A stretch of 64,000 nucleotides of DNA from Curtobacterium flaccumfaciens (lineage in GTDB: Bacteria; Actinomycetota; Actinomycetes; Actinomycetales; Microbacteriaceae), in the NCBI GenBank assembly GCA_029689965.1, contig CP121450.1, forward strand, positions 3,472,001 to 3,536,000, written 5' to 3'. The translations under genes and the position numbers were made by a program. Below are positions 19,835-28,593 of the stretch, piece by piece (the stretch's first letter is position 1; the number at the start of each line of letters is the position of its first letter). Under the pieces are notes generated by a model, which was not told the DNA's origin, did not search any database, and was given only the letters and a program-made list of their open reading frames with translations.

Positions 19835-20466
19835 CTAGCTCGTCAGGACGACCTCGTCGAGATCCCAGGCCGGCACCTCACGCTCGCGCCAGCCCCGTCG
19901 GAGGGTCCGGACCGCACGGTCGAACTCCACGAGCACGTCGATGTGCGGCCGCACCAGCATCTGGATCTGCAGCCCCTCGTGCACGGCCAGCAGCTGGGTC
20001 GCCGCCTGGTACGCGGGGATCGCCAGCTGCTCCGATCCGGCGTCGACGTCCCGCTGGAGTCCCCGCGTGAGCTGCTCGACGTGCTCCTCGAACCGTTTGC
20101 GGAACAGTTCGGCGAACCCGGTGTCCGCCGCCGCGATCGTGATCACTCCGGCGAGCACTCGGACGAGGCCCGGGTCGGCGACGTCCTCGGCGAGGGTCGT
20201 CCGGACGTGGTCGATGGTGCACGTCGGTGGGTCTTCCTGCGCGTCCCACGGAGCTGCGTCCAGCGGTCGTACGTCACGAGCAGCAGGGCGTCCCAGGTCG
20301 GGAACAACCGCTGGACCGTGTCGACGGGGATCCCGGCGACATCGGCGACGACGCTCGCGTCCACGTCGTCGAAGGGGTGCAGCCGGTAGGCACGGATGGC
20401 TCCGCGGACGATCCGTTCGGCGAGGGACTGCTCGTCCTCGAGCGAAGCGTCGTGGTGGTGTTCCAT
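19835..20466 (-). CDS. TetR-family transcriptional regulator
   Basis: About 210 residues. The N-terminal helix-turn-helix reads VVADVAGIPVDTVQRLFPTWDALLLVTYDRW, normal for TetR. The ligand domain includes IDHVRTTLAEDVADPGLVRVLAGVITIAAADTGF and RKRFEEHVEQLTRGL. A single G loss near 20240 shifts the frame between the two domains. ATG 20466 (MEHHHDAS) is preferred over ATG 20484. Its last codons lie in a degenerate copy of the 17-bp repeat. It converges on the NatAB-like exporter and may control it; no operator was recognised. Confidence 0.8.
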
Positions 20467-20536
20467 CCGACCATCACACCCCATGGGCCACGTACCTGTC
20501 GTGTCCCAGAGCGGGGGCCGCTCGCGGTCCGGTCGA

Positions 20537-21202
20537 TCAGCCGACCGTGACGGGCGCAGCCGAGGGCCGGGTGCGCTGCTTCATCCAGACGAAGAACCCG
20601 GTCAGGGTGAACACCCCGTAGAAGACGTACATGAGTCCGGACGCGTAGTACCCGGCCGAGAACAGCAGCGGCACGCCGACGAGGTCGACAGCGACCCAGA
20701 CGAGCCAGAACTCGACCCACCCCTTCGCCATGCCGTAGGTCGCGAGCAGTGAACCGACGAAGATCCATGCGTCGCTCCACACCGGTTCGTACGAACCGAG
20801 GGCGCGGAAGACCGGGGTCAGGACCGCGGTGCCGCCCACCATGACGAGGACCATCAGTCCACGAGCCTTCCAGGAGGCCCAGCGCGGCTCGATCACGGTC
20901 GTCGCTTCGTCGGGGCGGTGCGTCCAGCGGTACCAGCCGTAGACGCTCACGACGATGAACATGACCTGTCGACCGGCCTGGCCGAGCAGGTTCACCGGGT
21001 TCGGTGTGTCGAACAGCGCACCCATGAAGACCGTGAAGAGCAGGGCGTTGCCGACGATGCCGACGGGCCACGCCCACACCTTGCGGCGCATCCCGCCGAG
21101 GGCGCTGAGCAGCCCGAACACGTTGCCGATCACCTCGCGCCAGAGCACGGTCTGGTCGCCGATGACGAGCTGCGCGTCGAACAGCCACCGCACGATGCCC
21201 AT
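20537..21202 (-). CDS. pnuC: Nicotinamide riboside transporter PnuC
   Basis: Membrane carrier for the NAD precursor nicotinamide riboside. Intact, 221 residues, with about seven transmembrane helices. Typical motifs: VVSVYGWYRW, an Asn/Trp-rich helix WVEFWLVWVAVDLVGVPL and GLMYVFYGVFTLTGFFVW near the end. No NadR-type kinase gene is adjacent. The start ATG 21202 has GAGGAGG-like sequence directly upstream on its strand. It may be cotranscribed with the TetR gene, 70 nt downstream. Confidence 0.9.
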   Translation of the reverse strand: MGIVRWLFDAQLVIGDQTVLWREVIGNVFGLLSALGGMRRKVWAWPVGIVGNALLFTVFMGALFDTPNPVNLLGQAGRQVMFIVVSVYGWYRWTHRPDEATTVIEPRWASWKARGLMVLVMVGGTAVLTPVFRALGSYEPVWSDAWIFVGSLLATYGMAKGWVEFWLVWVAVDLVGVPLLFSAGYYASGLMYVFYGVFTLTGFFVWMKQRTRPSAAPVTVG

Positions 21203-21275
21203 GGGCCCTCCTCGATTCCGGTCGGTGCAACGGTACGGGCCCGGACGGCATTCCGCCCCTGATGTGTGGCCGGGC

Positions 21276-21281
21276 TACGCT
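21276..21281 (+). promoter_or_regulatory. Leaderless -10 box
   Basis: TACGCT lies 7 nt before GTG 21289, with no ribosome site between them. Confidence 0.45.
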
Positions 21282-21288
21282 CGGGGAC

Positions 21289-21814
21289 GTGACGGACGGG
21301 GTGGAGCGAGCGAGGACACTGCTGGCCGACGCGGCGCGGACCCTTCGCGCTGCCGGCGTCCGCGACGAGGCGCTCGGCGTGTACGTCGAGCCGAAGACCG
21401 TGCTCGGTGTCCACCGGGACCCGACCATGCGGCGCCTCGGTCGCGTGTGGCGGGTGGCGCACTGCTCATCGGTTCGTCGCTCGAGACCGGCGGTCGGGTC
21501 TGGGAGACCGGTGCCATCACACGTGTGACGGCCCCGGGCGTGCGCAGTTCCAGTCGGTGTCGGCCGAGGTCCGGCGGGCGTACCGAGCAGCGGCTGCGAA
21601 GGGTCACTTCGACGACGGCGACACGGTGAACCACGGGGCGACGCCGATCGCCTTGGACGGTTCGCTCATCGGCTCCGACCGGGTGCTGTACGTGGAGGAC
21701 GGGACCCCGCTCGTCCGTTGGTCACCCGCTGCCGGCGCTGCCGTGCCGCTCGAGGCGTACCTGGCCGACCGGATCGGACTCCTCATCGCCCCGTCACCGG
21801 GCACGACGGACTGA
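21289..21814 (+). CDS. Hypothetical protein (about 175 aa)
   Basis: Function not recognised. An alpha-helical N terminus (VERARTLLADAARTLRAAGV) precedes a mixed domain with GGALLIGSSLETGGRVWETG, FQSVSAEVRRAYRAAAAKGHF, NHGATPIALDGSLIGSDRVLYVEDG and a C-terminal helix. No signal peptide or membrane segment. Two indels (near 21450 and 21545) break the frame, each followed by plausible protein with strong GC third positions. It stands alone between pnuC (divergent) and a MarR gene (convergent). Confidence 0.6.
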
Positions 21815-21867
21815 CCCGACCGGGTCACGACCGCTCGCGGCCCGCCGCCCACGCACGGCGCTGTGGC

Positions 21868-22333
21868 CTAGTCCAGGCTCGCCTGCCGGAACGCCGTCGA
21901 GACACGTTCGGTGAAGTGGATGAACACGTCGACGCTCTCGAGCGGCACGGACTGCTGCAATGCCCCACGGTACGCAGATCGGAGGGAGCCGACGACGGCG
22001 AACCCGTCCGCCGTGAGCTCGATCCGCACGCTGCGGCGGTCATCGGGGTTCCGGACCGCTCGAGGAGTCCGCGCTTGGTCAGCCGGTCGAGGAGCGCGGT
22101 GACCGCGCCGGTTCCCATCTCGAGGTACCCGCCGAGCTCCTTGGGGGTGCGGTCGTCGTCGACCGCACCGAGGAACTGCAGCGCACGGAGGTCGACGGGG
22201 TTGACGTCGTGGCTCGCCGCGAGGTGCTGCATCAGGTGAGCGTGCTCGACCTGCGCGCTATAGAACGCTGCGACGGCCGAGTCCAGGAGGAGGTCCTGGT
22301 CCTCGGGCTCATGTCGGAGGGGCTGGCAGCCAT
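21868..22333 (-). CDS. MarR-family regulator beside the surface-protein locus
   Basis: About 155 residues. The winged helix is clear: NPVDLRALQFLGAVDDDRTPKELGGYLEMGTGAVTALLDRLTKRGLLER, then the wing NPDDRRSVRIELTADG after correcting a G loss near 22047. The C terminus reads FRQASLD and stops at TAG (21868-21870). Start ATG 22333 (MAASPSDMSPEDQD) needs one C-run correction near 22309; the uncorrected frame would start at 22376 inside the promoter. It is divergent from the TasA-like gene, with a perfect palindrome between them. Confidence 0.75.
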
Positions 22334-22352
22334 GCGACCATCTTAGACGCGA

Positions 22353-22367
22353 TTCGTTTGGAACGAA
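22353..22367. promoter_or_regulatory. Palindromic operator TTCGTTTGGAACGAA
   Basis: Perfect 6-3-6 palindrome, 20 nt before the MarR start and directly upstream of a TTGACA -35 box for the divergent gene. A natural binding site for the adjacent MarR protein (inference). Confidence 0.6.
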
Positions 22368-22369
22368 AA

Positions 22370-22399
22370 TTGACATGAACGGATTTGTAGGCGTAATGT
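22370..22399 (+). promoter_or_regulatory. Promoter of the TasA-like gene
   Basis: TTGACA at 22370-22375 and TAATGT at 22394-22399, 18 nt apart, followed by about 48 nt of leader before ATG 22448. Confidence 0.5.
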
Positions 22400-22447
22400 C
22401 TCGACTAGATCGATTTTCGAGCTACAACAACCTGAACGGAACTGCTC

Positions 22448-23048
22448 ATGCGCCGCCCGAACCGCACCATCTCACGCATCGCGACCCTCGCTGTGGTCCC
22501 TGCGGCCTTGCTCGCTGCCGGCCTCGCCGTCTCGACTGCGTCCTACTCGGCGTTCTCGGCCACCTCCTCGAACGACGCCGACAACTGGTCGATGGGATCG
22601 GTCGCGCTGAACAACGACGCCGCGAACGGCGCGCTCTTCTCGGCATCGAACCTCAAGCCGGGTTCGACCGGGACGAACTGCATCGCAGTGACCTCGAGCG
22701 GCTCCCTCGCGAGCGCGGTGCGGCTCTACGCCACGAACGTCCAGCAGACCAAGGCGCTCGCCTCGTACGTCACCCTCCAGGTCAAGCAGGGGTCCGGCGG
22801 CGGTACGGCACCTGCACCGGCTTCACCGCGGCCTCCGGAGCCGACGGCACGCTGTACAACGACTCGCTGGCTTCCTTCGTGACGACGCACACGAACTACG
22901 CGACCGGCGTCGGCACGTGGAAGCCCACCGGGACAAGTCCGAGACGAAGACCTTCCAGATCACCTACACCGTCTCGCCCGACGCGCCCGCATCGGTGATG
23001 GGAGCCACGGCGAGCCTCGGCTTCACCTGGGAAGCCCAGAACTCCTGA
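22448..23048 (+). CDS. TasA/camelysin-like surface protein with SipW-type signal
   Basis: Exported protein of the kind processed by a dedicated ER-type signal peptidase. The N terminus (RTISRIATLAVVPAALLAAG) is followed by LAVSTASYSAFSATSSNDADNWSMGSVALNN, the classic post-signal region of this family. The rest is a beta-sandwich with one Cys pair region (GTNCIAVTSSG; GTCTGF) and ends ASLGFTWEAQNS. About 200 residues. Two indels (near 22800 and 22931) break the frame. By analogy with Bacillus TasA/CalY it may form surface fibres; that is inference. The next gene encodes the matching peptidase. Confidence 0.8.
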
Positions 23049-23079
23049 GCCGTTCCTGATCGTCGAAGAGGAGCTGAAG

Positions 23080-23730
23080 ATGCGTGCGCGGGTGTGGGGC
23101 CGCTTCGCCGTGGTGCTCGGCGTCCGCGCCGTTCTCGCCACGGTCATGGGGCTGGTGTTCTGGGCGGTCGCCCCGCTCCTCCTGGGCTGGCACACGACCA
23201 CCGTGATGACCGGTTCGATGGAGCCGTCGCTGCACCCCGGAGATCTCGTGGTCAGCAAGACCGTCGCGCCCGGCGAGCTCCGCAAGGGTCAGGTCCTCCT
23301 CTTCGACGATCCGGACCACCCCGGTACCCTGCGACTCCACCGTTTCGACTCCCTGAACAGTGACGGGACCCTCACCACGAAGGGCGACGCGAACCCGGCG
23401 GCGGATTCCACCCCCGTCTCCCGCTCGGCCGTGATCGGCGTCGGGTACCTGCGCATCCCGCTCATCGGCACCCCCGTCCTCTGGACGGCGGAACACCGGA
23501 CCGCACCCCTCGTCGCCCTCGGGGCCGGGCTCGTCCTGCTCACGGGGCTCGCTGTCCTCCCGGCCGTGGCGACTCCTCGAGCGCCGATGCCCCGTCCCGT
23601 CGCCACGGGCGGCACCGTGCGGCATCCGGCCGTCACCGTCCGGTCGCCGTGGGCGTCACGATCGCCGCTGTCGGCACGGTCGCGGCCCTGGCAGTACCCG
23701 CACCCGCCGCTGCGGCCGCCTTCGCGGTGA
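23080..23730 (+). CDS. sipW: Signal peptidase I, SipW-like (ER type)
   Basis: Membrane protease expected to cleave the preceding protein. Ser nucleophile motif TGSMEPSLHPGDLVV, then TLRLHRF, where His stands in place of the usual bacterial Lys (ER type), and TKGDANPAAD. One N-terminal helix and one C-terminal helix (VALGAGLVLLTGLAVLPAV). Start ATG 23080 follows GAGGAG. The open frame runs to 23730, but its last 30 residues are of poor quality and overlap the next gene, so the true end is probably earlier, near 23640, with an indel hiding the stop. Confidence 0.85.
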   Translation: MRARVWGRFAVVLGVRAVLATVMGLVFWAVAPLLLGWHTTTVMTGSMEPSLHPGDLVVSKTVAPGELRKGQVLLFDDPDHPGTLRLHRFDSLNSDGTLTTKGDANPAADSTPVSRSAVIGVGYLRIPLIGTPVLWTAEHRTAPLVALGAGLVLLTGLAVLPAVATPRAPMPRPVATGGTVRHPAVTVRSPWASRSPLSARSRPWQYPHPPLRPPSR

Positions 23731-24070
23731 CCGTGGCGACCCCGGTGAGCACCATGGCGACCGCCAGCGCGACGCCCGCCACGAACCTGACCTGCACCAG
23801 CAACGCGAACGGATCCGTGACCATCGGGTGGAGCTACACCGGAACCGCACCGATCGGTTCACCACCCTGGTCGACGGCGTCGCCACCAGCGACACCGAAG
23901 CCGGGACGTCACGGACCACGACGATCAGCTCCTGGGACCTGTTCTCCTGGAAGACCTCGACCGTCGGCATCCGCACGGACCTCACCGACACGTGGACGAC
24001 CCCCTCGTCGAGCACGGTCCGCATCACCACCGTCCGGTTCCTGGGGATCGGACGCACGACCTGCACGTAG
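23649..24070 (+). CDS. Secreted protein of the TasA/SipW locus, unknown function
   Basis: The N terminus is hydrophobic (VTIAAVGTVAALAVPAPAAAAAF) and resembles a signal peptide, with basic residues just upstream in the same frame, so the real start may lie before GTG 23649. The mature part resembles a fibronectin-III-like domain (LTCTSNANGSVTIGWSYTG; FTTLVDGVATSDTEAG) and ends GIGRTTCT. A base loss at 23853 (CCGGATC read as CCGATC) shifts the frame. It is the third gene of the surface locus and may be another cargo of the peptidase. Confidence 0.55.
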
Positions 24071-24148
24071 GAGCCCGCGCCACCATCCCAGGATCCGAAC
24101 CGCGCATCATCCCGGTCGACTCCGACGCGGTCGCGCCCTCGGCCGGGA

Positions 24149-25077
24149 TCAGACGAGGACGACGACCTTGCCCGCGATGCGACCCGCGGCGCCTTCCGCG
24201 TGGAGGGTGGCAGCTCGGCCAGCGGGATCCGACGTGTCACCTCGACGGTGAGAGCCCCTGCATCGACGAGCGACACCAGCTCGGCCAGCCGTTCCCGGTT
24301 CGGCAGGACGAACACCGTGGCCACACGCACCCCGCGGGACTCGTCGCTCGGGGTGTCCATGAACGCCGTGGTGCTCACGACCGCGCCGCCGTCACGGACC
24401 GCGGCGACGTCGGCCGCGAACTGCTCCGGCTCGATCGGCGCGAGGTTGAGCAGGACGTCGACCTGCTCGTCGACCGCGTCGAGGACGTCAGTGCTCGTGT
24501 GGTCGATGACCTGGTCGGCGCCCGCGGCGCGGACCGCTTCGGTGCTGCGCGGGCTCGCCGTCGCGATGACGTGCACGCCGGCGCGCTTGGCGAGCTGGAT
24601 CGCGTACTTACCCACGACACCACCGGCACCGACGATGAGCAGCCGCTGCCCGCCCTCGAGCCGACCGTCATCGAAGAGCGCCTGCCAGGCGGTCAACGCC
24701 ACGGACGGCAGCGCGGCGGCGTCCGTCAGCGGGACGCTCGACGGCGCCGGAACCACCGAGTCGGCCGGTGCGAGGACGTACTCCGCTGCGCCACCGTCAC
24801 GTTCCATCGGGAGGAACCCGATCACGGCGTCACCGACAGCCAGACCGGACACGCCATCGCCGAGAGCATCGACCGTCCCGGAGACGTCGTACCCGGGGAT
24901 GTGCGGGAGCTCGATCGGGATCGGGAGGAACCCAGCACGCATGCCGTTGTCGGCCGCGTTGTACGCGGACGCCGCGACGCGGAGCCGCACCTGACCTGCA
25001 CTTGGGATGGGCTGCTCGACGTCGCCGTACCGGAGGACCTCGGGTCCGCCGACCTCGTGGAACTGCACTGCCTTCAT
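24149..25077 (-). CDS. NADP-dependent quinone oxidoreductase (zinc-free MDR)
   Basis: Medium-chain reductase of about 309 residues. Starts MKAVQFHEVGGPEVLRYGDV; substrate domain HIPGYDVSGTVDALGDGVSGLAVGDAVIGF; nucleotide-binding motif LLIVGAGGVVGKYAIQLAK, then a Rossmann fold. Zinc-ligand cysteines are absent, as in quinone reductase relatives. A C/A-run loss near 24203 shifts the last 25 residues; the corrected end is HAEGAAGRIAGKVVVLV with TGA at 24149-24151. It is divergent from a MarR regulator with palindromes in between, a common set-up for electrophile or quinone stress. Confidence 0.88.
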
Positions 25078-25098
25078 GATCTCTGCCCTTCATCGCAT

Positions 25099-25151
25099 GC
25101 TTCGAGTTTGAAGTATTCACGAGAACGGTAGCACTGCTTCGAATTCGAAGC
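25099..25151. promoter_or_regulatory. Two MarR operator candidates in a divergent promoter
   Basis: GCTTCGAATTCGAAGC (25136-25151) is a perfect 16-bp palindrome. GCTTCGAGTTTGAAGT (25099-25114) is an imperfect copy whose centre is 37 bp away. They lie between the quinone reductase gene and the MarR gene, so one repressor could control both. Confidence 0.7.
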
Positions 25152-25156
25152 AACGA

Positions 25157-25162
25157 TAGGAT
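25157..25162 (+). promoter_or_regulatory. Leaderless -10 box of the MarR gene
   Basis: TAGGAT is followed by 6 nt and ATG 25169, and lies just after the perfect palindrome, so bound repressor would block it. Confidence 0.5.
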
Positions 25163-25168
25163 CGAAAC

Positions 25169-25665
25169 ATGACCGACTCTCCCTCGTCCCTCACCCCGAC
25201 GCAGCTCGCCGCGTACCTCGCGTTCACCGAGGTGGGCGCACTCCTGCGACCGGCCGTCGAGAAGCAGCTCCGCGACACCGGAAAGCTGAGCTACGTGCAG
25301 TTCCAGCTCCTGGCACGGCTCGGCGACACCCCGGACGGACACCAGCGGATGACCGACCTGGCGGATGGCGTCGTCTACAGCCGGAGCGGGCTGACGTACC
25401 AGGCGCAGCTGCTCGAACAGCGCGGCCTCATCACCCGCTCACCGTCATCGGACGACGAGCGCAGCACCATGGTGGCTATGACCGCCGCCGGACGAGACGT
25501 CCTCGCCGCGGTGTTCCCGGGGCACATCGCGACCGTACACGGGCTCCTCTTCGCACACATCCCGACCAGGACGCCGATCATCTGGCACGGATCCTCGGGC
25601 ACATCGGCGCGCAGCTCCGCGCGAACCCGCCCCGTTCGGCGAGTCGCCGCCGGCGCACGAGGTGA
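25169..25665 (+). CDS. MarR-family transcriptional regulator
   Basis: About 165 residues. Winged helix: LSYVQFQLLARLGDTPDGHQRMTDLADGVVYSRSGLTYQAQLLEQRGLI, then the wing SPSSDDERSTMVAMTAAGRDVL. A base loss near 25570 (CCGGACC read as CCGACC) shifts the C-terminal helix; the corrected end is HLARILGHIGAQLRANPP and a basic tail, with TGA at 25663-25665. Probable repressor of the divergent oxidoreductase and of itself through the palindromes upstream. Confidence 0.85.
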
Positions 25666-25727
25666 CCGTCCGACGACCTTCCACGGCGCCCTGCCGAACC
25701 GGAGACGCGGGCGTCGCCGGCCACCGA

Positions 25728-25733
25728 TAGTGT
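25728..25733 (+). promoter_or_regulatory. Leaderless -10 box of the Eis-like gene
   Basis: TAGTGT lies 7 nt before GTG 25741, with no ribosome site. Confidence 0.45.
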
Positions 25734-25740
25734 CGGATCC

Positions 25741-27060
25741 GTGAGCAACGAGGCATTCGACGACCGCTACGAACTGCGCGAGTTCGCGCCCGGGACGGAC
25801 GACGAGGGGGCACCGAACGCCGAGACCGAGGCCTGGATGCAAGCCGTCGGGCTCGGCTTCCACGAGCCCCACCCCGGCGACGAGCCCGCCGCCCGGATGG
25901 TCGAGCACTTCATCGAGGACGAGGAGACCTTCCTCGGCGCGTACGTCCGACGTCCCGCACCAGGCTCGGTCGACGAGACCTGGCCCGCGGGCACGTTCAC
26001 GTGGTTCCGCAAGCCGCTGAGCTGGGGCGACGGCTCCTCGATCGACACGCAGGCGATCTCCGCCGTGACGGTGCGCCCGACCGAACGCCGTCGCGGGATC
26101 CTGCGGCGGATGATGACGCACGCGCTCGAGCGCGGCGTCGCCGAGGGCTACGCCGTCGCATCGCTGACCGCCTCCGAGGGCACGATCTACCGCCGTTTCG
26201 GTTTCGGCAGCGCGATCCGCGAGCGCGCCGTGCGTGTCCGGCGCAGTCGAGCGCTGCCGTTCCTCGCCCCGACCTCCGGCATCGTCAGCGTGGTCACGCC
26301 GGAGTGGCTCGCGGGTGGCCCCGGCCGCGCCGTCTTCGACCGCTTCCACGCGCGGACGCCCGGTTCGATGGTGCGGAACGCCGGGACGTGGCCGGTCGCG
26401 TTCGGTCTCCGCGCGTACGGCGGTGAGAAGGCGAAGGACGTCCGGGCGGCCGTGCACCGTCCCGTCGGTTCCGACGAGGTGGACGGCTACGTGACCTGGC
26501 GCGTGAAGGACAGCCGCGACGACGACACCGTGCTCGAGGTCGTCGACCTGGTCTACGCCACCGACGAGGCCTACCTGTCGCTGTGGGAGTTCCTGCTCTC
26601 GATCGACCTCAACGACGTCGTGCGGTACAACCGATCGCGGCTCGACGACCCGATCGTGGCGGCCCTCGGCGACAACCGCGCGTACGACGTCGACCACGAG
26701 GAGGACCACGTCTGGCTGCGCGTCCTCGACGTCCCGGCAGTGCTCACCTCCCGTCCGTACGCCGTCGACGGCTCGCTGACGCTCGCCGTGACGGATGCGC
26801 TCGGCTTCACGACGGGCACGTACCGACTGGACGTCCTGGAGGCACGGGGCCGCGTCACCAAGGTCGCCGACGACGCCGACGTGGCCGGCTCCGACCTCCA
26901 GCTCGACGTCGCGGACCTGGGTGCGCTGCTGCTCGGCTCCGTGTCGCCGGTGACCCTCGCGGCGGCCGGGCTCCTCCGGGCCGTGGACCCGGCAGCGCCC
27001 GCACTGCTCCGCACCATGCTGACGCCGCCGCGGACGCCGCACGGGATCACGTACTTCTGA
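25741..27060 (+). CDS. Eis-like GNAT N-acetyltransferase
   Basis: Acetyl-CoA-dependent N-acetyltransferase of the Eis (enhanced intracellular survival) family. Intact, 439 residues, close to the usual length of the tandem-GNAT plus SCP2-like architecture. The acetyl-CoA loop is VRPTERRRGILRRMM (about 110-125), followed by ASLTASEGTIYRRFGFG. The C-terminal residue is Phe (HGITYF), as in Eis proteins whose terminal carboxylate serves as catalytic base. Eis enzymes acetylate aminoglycosides and other amines; the native substrate here is unknown. Its stop overlaps the next start (TGATG). Confidence 0.85.
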   Translation: MSNEAFDDRYELREFAPGTDDEGAPNAETEAWMQAVGLGFHEPHPGDEPAARMVEHFIEDEETFLGAYVRRPAPGSVDETWPAGTFTWFRKPLSWGDGSSIDTQAISAVTVRPTERRRGILRRMMTHALERGVAEGYAVASLTASEGTIYRRFGFGSAIRERAVRVRRSRALPFLAPTSGIVSVVTPEWLAGGPGRAVFDRFHARTPGSMVRNAGTWPVAFGLRAYGGEKAKDVRAAVHRPVGSDEVDGYVTWRVKDSRDDDTVLEVVDLVYATDEAYLSLWEFLLSIDLNDVVRYNRSRLDDPIVAALGDNRAYDVDHEEDHVWLRVLDVPAVLTSRPYAVDGSLTLAVTDALGFTTGTYRLDVLEARGRVTKVADDADVAGSDLQLDVADLGALLLGSVSPVTLAAAGLLRAVDPAAPALLRTMLTPPRTPHGITYF

Positions 27061-27386
27061 TGGACGTGCAGGAGCTGAGCGACGAGATCGAGACCGTGTC
27101 GGCGTTCTACGCCGAGCGGCACGGGATCGACCGCACGGACGAGTGGTTCGTGCTCAAGCTCGGAGAAGAGGTCGGCGAGCTGACACAGGCCTTCCTCGCC
27201 CGCTCGGGTCAGGCCCGGCGCAAGGGCCGGAGCGACGAGGAGATCGAGCAGGGCTTCCGCGACGAGATCGCCGACGTGTTGGCACAGGTCCTGCTCGTCG
27301 CTCGGCACTTCGACGTGCCCATCGACGACGCGGTCCGCGAGAAGTGGTCGAAGTGGCATCCCGACCGGTTGACAGCCGACTCGTGA
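27060..27386 (+). CDS. MazG-like nucleotide pyrophosphohydrolase
   Basis: 108 residues, intact. The metal-binding pattern is present: KLGEEVGELTQAFL (ExxE) and DEIADVLAQVLLVARHF (ExxxD). Such small all-alpha enzymes hydrolyse nucleoside triphosphates to monophosphates, often as house-cleaning. The TGATG overlap with the Eis-like gene implies coupled translation. Substrate not determinable. Confidence 0.8.
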   Translation: MDVQELSDEIETVSAFYAERHGIDRTDEWFVLKLGEEVGELTQAFLARSGQARRKGRSDEEIEQGFRDEIADVLAQVLLVARHFDVPIDDAVREKWSKWHPDRLTADS

Positions 27387-27472
27387 GCGGAGCGGTCCGC
27401 CCGTACGTGGGTTGACGCTCGTGCGCGCCCTCGAGGGCTCGCCCGTGGTGCACCGAGGTCGGGTGGCCGGGG

Positions 27473-27478
27473 TACCCT
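27473..27478 (+). promoter_or_regulatory. Leaderless -10 box
   Basis: TACCCT, 7 nt before ATG 27486. A TTGACG at 27411 is too far upstream to be its -35 element. Confidence 0.4.
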
Positions 27479-27485
27479 GCCCCGC

Positions 27486-28472
27486 ATGAGCGACGACACG
27501 GTGGTCGACTGGTTGCTCGACTCGGACCCGGCGATCCGCTGGCAGGTCGAACGCGACCTTGTCGGTGCCACGGCCCCGACCTGGAGGACCACCCGTGCTC
27601 GCGTCGCCACCGAGGGGGTCGGTGCCGCGCTCCTCGCCCACCAGGACCCGGACGGACAGTGGGCGGGCGGCGCGTACTTCCCCGCCGACTTCGACTTCGA
27701 CGGTCCCGAGGCGCAGGAACCCGGTCAGCCGTACACCGCCACGACGTGGTCGCTGAACACCCTTCGCGACTGGGGGCTCGACGCGACGGTGCTCGGCGAC
27801 ACCGCCGAACGGCTCGCGGCGAACAGCCGGTGGGAGTGCGAGCAGCTGCCGTACTGGGCGGGCGAGGTCGACTGCTGCATCAACGCGTTCACGCTGGCGA
27901 ACGGTGCCTGGCTCGGCGCGGAGGTCGACGGCATCGCGGACTGGCTGCTCGAGCACCAGCAGGCCGACGGTGGCTGGAACTGCGAGTGGGTCGAGGGGTC
28001 GACCGTGTCGTCGTTCCACTCGACGCTCAACGTGCTCGACGGGCTGCTGCGGCACGAGCAGCTGACCGAGGGACGGCACCCGCGCGCCGCGTCGCTCCGC
28101 CAGGCGCGGCACCGCGGTGCCGAGTACCTGCTCGAACGGCGCCTGCTCTACCGGAAGTCGGACGGCGAGGTCGTCGGGCCGTGGGTGCACCGTTTCGCGT
28201 ACCCCTTCCGGTGGATCTACACGGCGCTCCGGGCCACGGACCACCTGCGCGCCGCGTCACTCCTCGACGGGACCGACCCCGACCCACGCGCTGCCGACGC
28301 GATCGCGGTGGTCCGCGCCGCGCGGAATCCCGACGGCACGTGGACGCAGGGCGAGCGGCCGGCCGGGCGACAGTGGTTCGAGGTGGACGTCCCCGCGGGC
28401 GAGCCGTCGCGGTGGCTCACGCTCTCCGGCACTCGGGTCCTGCGGTGGTGGGACGGTCCACGCCCCGCGTGA
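27486..28472 (+). CDS. Terpenoid-cyclase/prenyltransferase-fold protein
   Basis: 328 residues, intact. It shows repeats of the alpha/alpha toroid fold: LLAHQDPDGQWAGGAYF, WLLEHQQADGGWNCEWVEG and VVRAARNPDGTWTQGERP are QW-like motifs found in squalene cyclases. The cyclase DxDD motif is not visible, and the protein is about half the length of squalene-hopene cyclases, so it is unlikely to be a complete cyclase. Homologues are annotated only as squalene cyclase-like or prenyltransferase. No signal peptide. Function unknown. Confidence 0.7.
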   Translation: MSDDTVVDWLLDSDPAIRWQVERDLVGATAPTWRTTRARVATEGVGAALLAHQDPDGQWAGGAYFPADFDFDGPEAQEPGQPYTATTWSLNTLRDWGLDATVLGDTAERLAANSRWECEQLPYWAGEVDCCINAFTLANGAWLGAEVDGIADWLLEHQQADGGWNCEWVEGSTVSSFHSTLNVLDGLLRHEQLTEGRHPRAASLRQARHRGAEYLLERRLLYRKSDGEVVGPWVHRFAYPFRWIYTALRATDHLRAASLLDGTDPDPRAADAIAVVRAARNPDGTWTQGERPAGRQWFEVDVPAGEPSRWLTLSGTRVLRWWDGPRPA

Positions 28473-28489
28473 CGCTCGCACCGCGCTCC

Positions 28490-28543
28490 CGCAGTGTGCG
28501 AGGTTCCGCGCACGGTGGGACGTCGGCGGGCTCGCACACTGCG
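28490..28543. repeat. Dispersed palindrome, GTGTGCGAGG family
   Basis: CGCAGTGTGCGAG (28490-28502) pairs perfectly with CTCGCACACTGCG (28531-28543). It shares the core GTGTGCGAGGTTCCGCGC with the copy at 53977. It lies between two convergent genes, where it could serve as a bidirectional terminator. Confidence 0.75.
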
Positions 28544-28593
28544 CAGAACCTCGCACCGACCGGACAGCGACCTCGCACCGTGCGAACCGCGCC

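Noticed and set aside
27486..28472. Complete squalene-hopene cyclase
   Set aside because: Half the expected length and no visible DxDD motif; only the toroid fold repeats are supported.
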